The position numbers were made by a program, and so were the translations under genes. From Metopolophium dirhodum (Eukaryota > Arthropoda > Insecta > Hemiptera > Aphididae): a stretch of DNA of 64,000 nt. The stretch is from positions 12,772,001 through 12,836,000 of the forward strand of contig NC_083567.1 in assembly GCF_019925205.1 (NCBI RefSeq), given 5' to 3'. The notes beneath the pieces are model-generated. The model did no database searches. It had not been told where the DNA came from and worked only from the letters and a program-made list of their open reading frames with translations. This document shows positions 63,315 through 64,000 of this stretch, in pieces (the first letter of the stretch is position 1; each line of letters opens with the position of its first letter).

Positions 63315-64000
63315 GTAAGTATACGATATCATAACTAAACTATATGTATATTATTATCATTTACATACCTAGGTAATACATTATAATTTTTGTAATGAAA
63401 ATGAGATGATTGAATATTAAAATGTCATCATACAATACAGCACATTTTTTTACTTAAGTTATTCACGCCAAACATAATATAAGCATTTATAAAGGCATAA
63501 TAATGAAATAATTTCCATTGTAAAAATAAATACAGGATGTAACCGATATAAATTTCATGATCATTTTCAATTCAATAAATTGATGGTATTGAAAACACAA
63601 CATAATACGTTTTTATTTCTGTATAAGATGTATAATATAATTTATTAACTAAATACGAACTTACGATTACAATTTTTAAATAAAATTTAAAAAAAATTTA
63701 AATAAAACCAAGTAAGTACCTATAATAAAACTTACGGTGTCGAAATGAAAATAAAAAAGAATTACCAATATTTGCTCAATCGTCGTTATAGTGTTGATTA
63801 TTTTCTCAAGGGTGAAAAAACTGGTAGGTATAAGTACCTACCTATATATGCGTTACACAACTCGTGTGTAACTTTTCTTCGGCAATCGACAATTGCTTAT
63901 CATAGTTCCTATCGTGATATGTGATTGTAAAAGTGTTATCTTATTTGACCAAGGAAAAGCGCAATATGCATATATAGGTAATGTATGTGTACACACATTT
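63315..64000 (+). other. Start of ABCG intron 3
   Basis: Begins with the donor GTAAGT after codon GCT. It is AT-rich with no further exon before the window ends. Confidence 0.7.

Overview
The window looks like insect nuclear DNA, most likely an aphid. It is very AT-rich with GT-AG introns, insect-specific odorant receptor and ionotropic receptor genes, jockey-type LINEs, tRNA-derived SINEs and dense short inverted-repeat transposons. The insect assignment rests on the protein families. The aphid assignment is an inference from general recognition of the receptor and repeat style, not from a search.

Left third (about 1-24 kb): a same-strand tandem cluster of odorant receptor (OR, 7tm_6) genes. 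Three intact six-exon genes (1998-4604, 8049-12578, 18991-22907) could be spliced by eye into complete reading frames of 411, 414 and 418 codons. All three have the same intron phases. A 5' fragment of a fourth copy (15674-15900) is a frameshifted, truncated pseudogene most like the third intact gene. A degraded LINE tail lies upstream. Similar downstream flanks at 12.8-13.4, 16.6 and 23.2-23.7 kb suggest duplication of larger units, or repeated insertion of one element.

Middle (28.2-31.9 kb, minus strand): a five-exon divergent ionotropic receptor (IR) gene, 591 codons, with signal peptide, split ligand-binding domain and ion-channel segments. A complete tRNA-derived SINE with target-site duplication sits in its last intron. 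Two chemoreceptor families that evolved independently are therefore neighbours.

32-53 kb: no convincing host gene. The space holds transposon debris: a non-autonomous hAT element with an exact 8-bp target duplication and a recognisable transposase C-terminus (43686-44577), a second inverted copy (46417-47099), several hAT-type MITEs with 8-bp duplications, TTAA-flanked foldback MITEs, a TA-flanked inverted-repeat element, a second SINE and LINE fragments.

Right end (53.4 kb to the edge): the first three coding exons of an ABC transporter of subfamily G (ABCG1/ABCG4-like), starting in a CpG-rich region. The first intron is about 8.5 kb and carries MITEs and an antisense LINE tail. The gene runs off the window.

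The OR and IR genes would act in chemosensory neurons. The ABCG gene is a probable lipid or sterol transporter with no evident link to them. I found no wholly new system. The most notable points are the OR birth-and-death cluster beside an IR gene and the catalogue of well-bounded transposon insertions.
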